Shown here: positions 63,233-64,000 of the stretch, in pieces
Numbering within the stretch: the stretch's first letter is position 1
Layout: every line of letters begins with the position of its first letter
Origin: CBDDGJ01 sp965199285
Lineage (GTDB): Bacteria; Pseudomonadota; Alphaproteobacteria; RS24
Assembly: GCA_965199285.1 (NCBI GenBank)
Contig: OZ240687.1
Location: forward strand, 744,001-808,000
Length of the DNA: 64,000 nt
Direction of reading: 5' to 3'
Translations under genes and position numbers: made by a program
Notes under the pieces: model-generated
The model's database searches: none
The model's input: only the letters and a program-made list of their open reading frames with translations
Told to the model about the DNA's origin: nothing

Positions 63233-64000
63233 TTATAACTGAAACTTTAATATTTTACCTGAAGCGTTACGCGGCAATTCCTGCATAAATGTCACTTTGC
63301 GTGGCACTTTGAAATTTGCCATATGGGCGCGCGCCCAGGCGATAATCTCGTCCTCGTTTATATTTTGTGCGACAATAAAGGCTTGCGGCACTTCGCCTAG
63401 GCGGTCATCAGCCATTCCTTTAATCGCAACATCGGTAATATCCGCATGGGTAAGCAAAATACGTTCAACCTCAGCCGGGTAGCAATTAAACCCGCCAACA
63501 ATAATCATATCCTTCTTGCGATCGGTGATTTTGATATAACCAGCTTCATCTTGCACGCCTATATCGCCGGTTTTAAGCCAGCCATCCGCCGTGATGGTTT
63601 GAGCGCTTGCCGCTTCATCTTCAAAATATCCGCGCATGACATTAAACCCGCGCACCCAAATTTCTCCCTCTGTACCAGGGGCAACCATATCGCCATCATC
63701 AGCAACAATTTTTACCTCTGTTTCCGGCAGGGGACGGCCGGATGTGGTCGCAATGGTTTCGAAATCATCCCCCTTCTGGCATAAGCTGATCACCCCACAG
63801 CTTTCGGTCATGCCATAGGCAGAAAATACATTATCTATCCCTAAATCTTCATGCATACGCCGAATAAGATCAACCGGAATCATAGCCGCCCCGGTTGTGG
63901 CAATCCGTAAAGATGAAATATCATAATTGGCCAAGGTTGGATCTGCCAACAGGCTTTGAAAAATAGTCGGCGCACCTGGCATCACGCTTATTTTATCGCG
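63233..64000 (-). CDS. fadD3: Acyl-CoA ligase, FadD3-like (5' part beyond the window)
   Basis: The C-terminal 255 residues of an AMP-forming ligase. The open frame runs off the right edge (RDKISVMPGAPTIF at the cut). Motifs: AYGMTESCG (A5), LKTGDIGVQDEAGYIKITDR and GGFNCYPAEVE (hinge and A8), and the final ASGKILKFQL with the adenylation lysine. FadD3 activates HIP to HIP-CoA and begins the C/D-ring route. The match to FadD3 is by family resemblance and neighbours. The missing N-terminal half would carry the P loop. Confidence 0.82.
   Translation of the reverse strand, partial: RDKISVMPGAPTIFQSLLADPTLANYDISSLRIATTGAAMIPVDLIRRMHEDLGIDNVFSAYGMTESCGVISLCQKGDDFETIATTSGRPLPETEVKIVADDGDMVAPGTEGEIWVRGFNVMRGYFEDEAASAQTITADGWLKTGDIGVQDEAGYIKITDRKKDMIIVGGFNCYPAEVERILLTHADITDVAIKGMADDRLGEVPQAFIVAQNINEDEIIAWARAHMANFKVPRKVTFMQELPRNASGKILKFQL

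Overview
The window reads as a chromosome segment from an alphaproteobacterium of moderate, rather AT-leaning composition. The evidence is the order tRNA-Gly / tuf / tRNA-Trp / secE / nusG / rplK, a GcrA cell-cycle regulator, a double-length dCTP deaminase, a SUV3-like helicase / S4 protein / FdxA / CarD block, a hslO-argF-argD block, and a SAM-II riboswitch in front of metZ. The lineage cannot be fixed more closely by eye. A marine, SAR116-like organism is only a guess. No transposase, integrase, CRISPR array or prophage gene was seen.

Positions 1-36.7 kb are mostly housekeeping and accessory functions. They include translation/transcription genes (1-2.6 kb); gshA, rsmE, ubiA and a fatty acid desaturase (2.7-6.9 kb); thiC coupled to an SDR (7-9.8 kb); a CYP153-like P450 plus SDR (10-12 kb); M17 and NlpC/P60 peptidases, dcd, riboswitch-metZ, apaG and trkH (12-18.8 kb); an RND efflux pair (18.8-23.3 kb); hslO-argF-argD and an ABC-2 permease (23.3-27.2 kb); gcrA, an SDR, a YqgE/DsbD-N/peroxiredoxin group and carD-fdxA-S4-helicase (27.4-35.8 kb).

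From tRNA-Phe (36.6 kb) to the right edge nearly every gene belongs to lipid/steroid-type catabolism. A minus-strand array of 17 tightly packed or overlapping genes (63107 down to 46514) carries recognisable counterparts of the actinobacterial sterol-nucleus degradation set: HsaA, HsaD and HsaC (opening and hydrolysis of ring A/B products), IpdA/IpdB, IpdC, EchA20, FadA6, IpdF and four FadE-type dehydrogenases (C/D-ring or HIP branch), ending with a KstD-type 3-ketosteroid dehydrogenase. A FadD3-like CoA ligase enters from the right edge. To its left lies a divergent unit: two SDRs on the plus strand, and on the minus strand an acyl-CoA ligase, an amidohydrolase, a Rieske oxygenase, an SDR and two tandem Lrp/AsnC regulators. 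A second KstD-like flavoprotein and another SDR sit next to tRNA-Phe.

The most interesting non-coding observation is a shared, about 30-bp dyad (half-sites TGCGTAA / TTACG) present in the divergent promoter at 44.7 kb and in front of hsaA at 63.2 kb, with a -10-like AT box just downstream in both. It is a plausible operator for the whole catabolic regulon, and the AsnC pair is the resident regulator candidate. Other notable signals are a dispersed element of about 136 bp (about 91% identical copies at 30.8 kb and 46.4 kb, both between convergent genes, starting with a terminator-like hairpin), a SAM-II riboswitch, a CarD with a histone-H1-like tail, and structured gaps at 30.96-31.03 kb and 32.84-32.91 kb.
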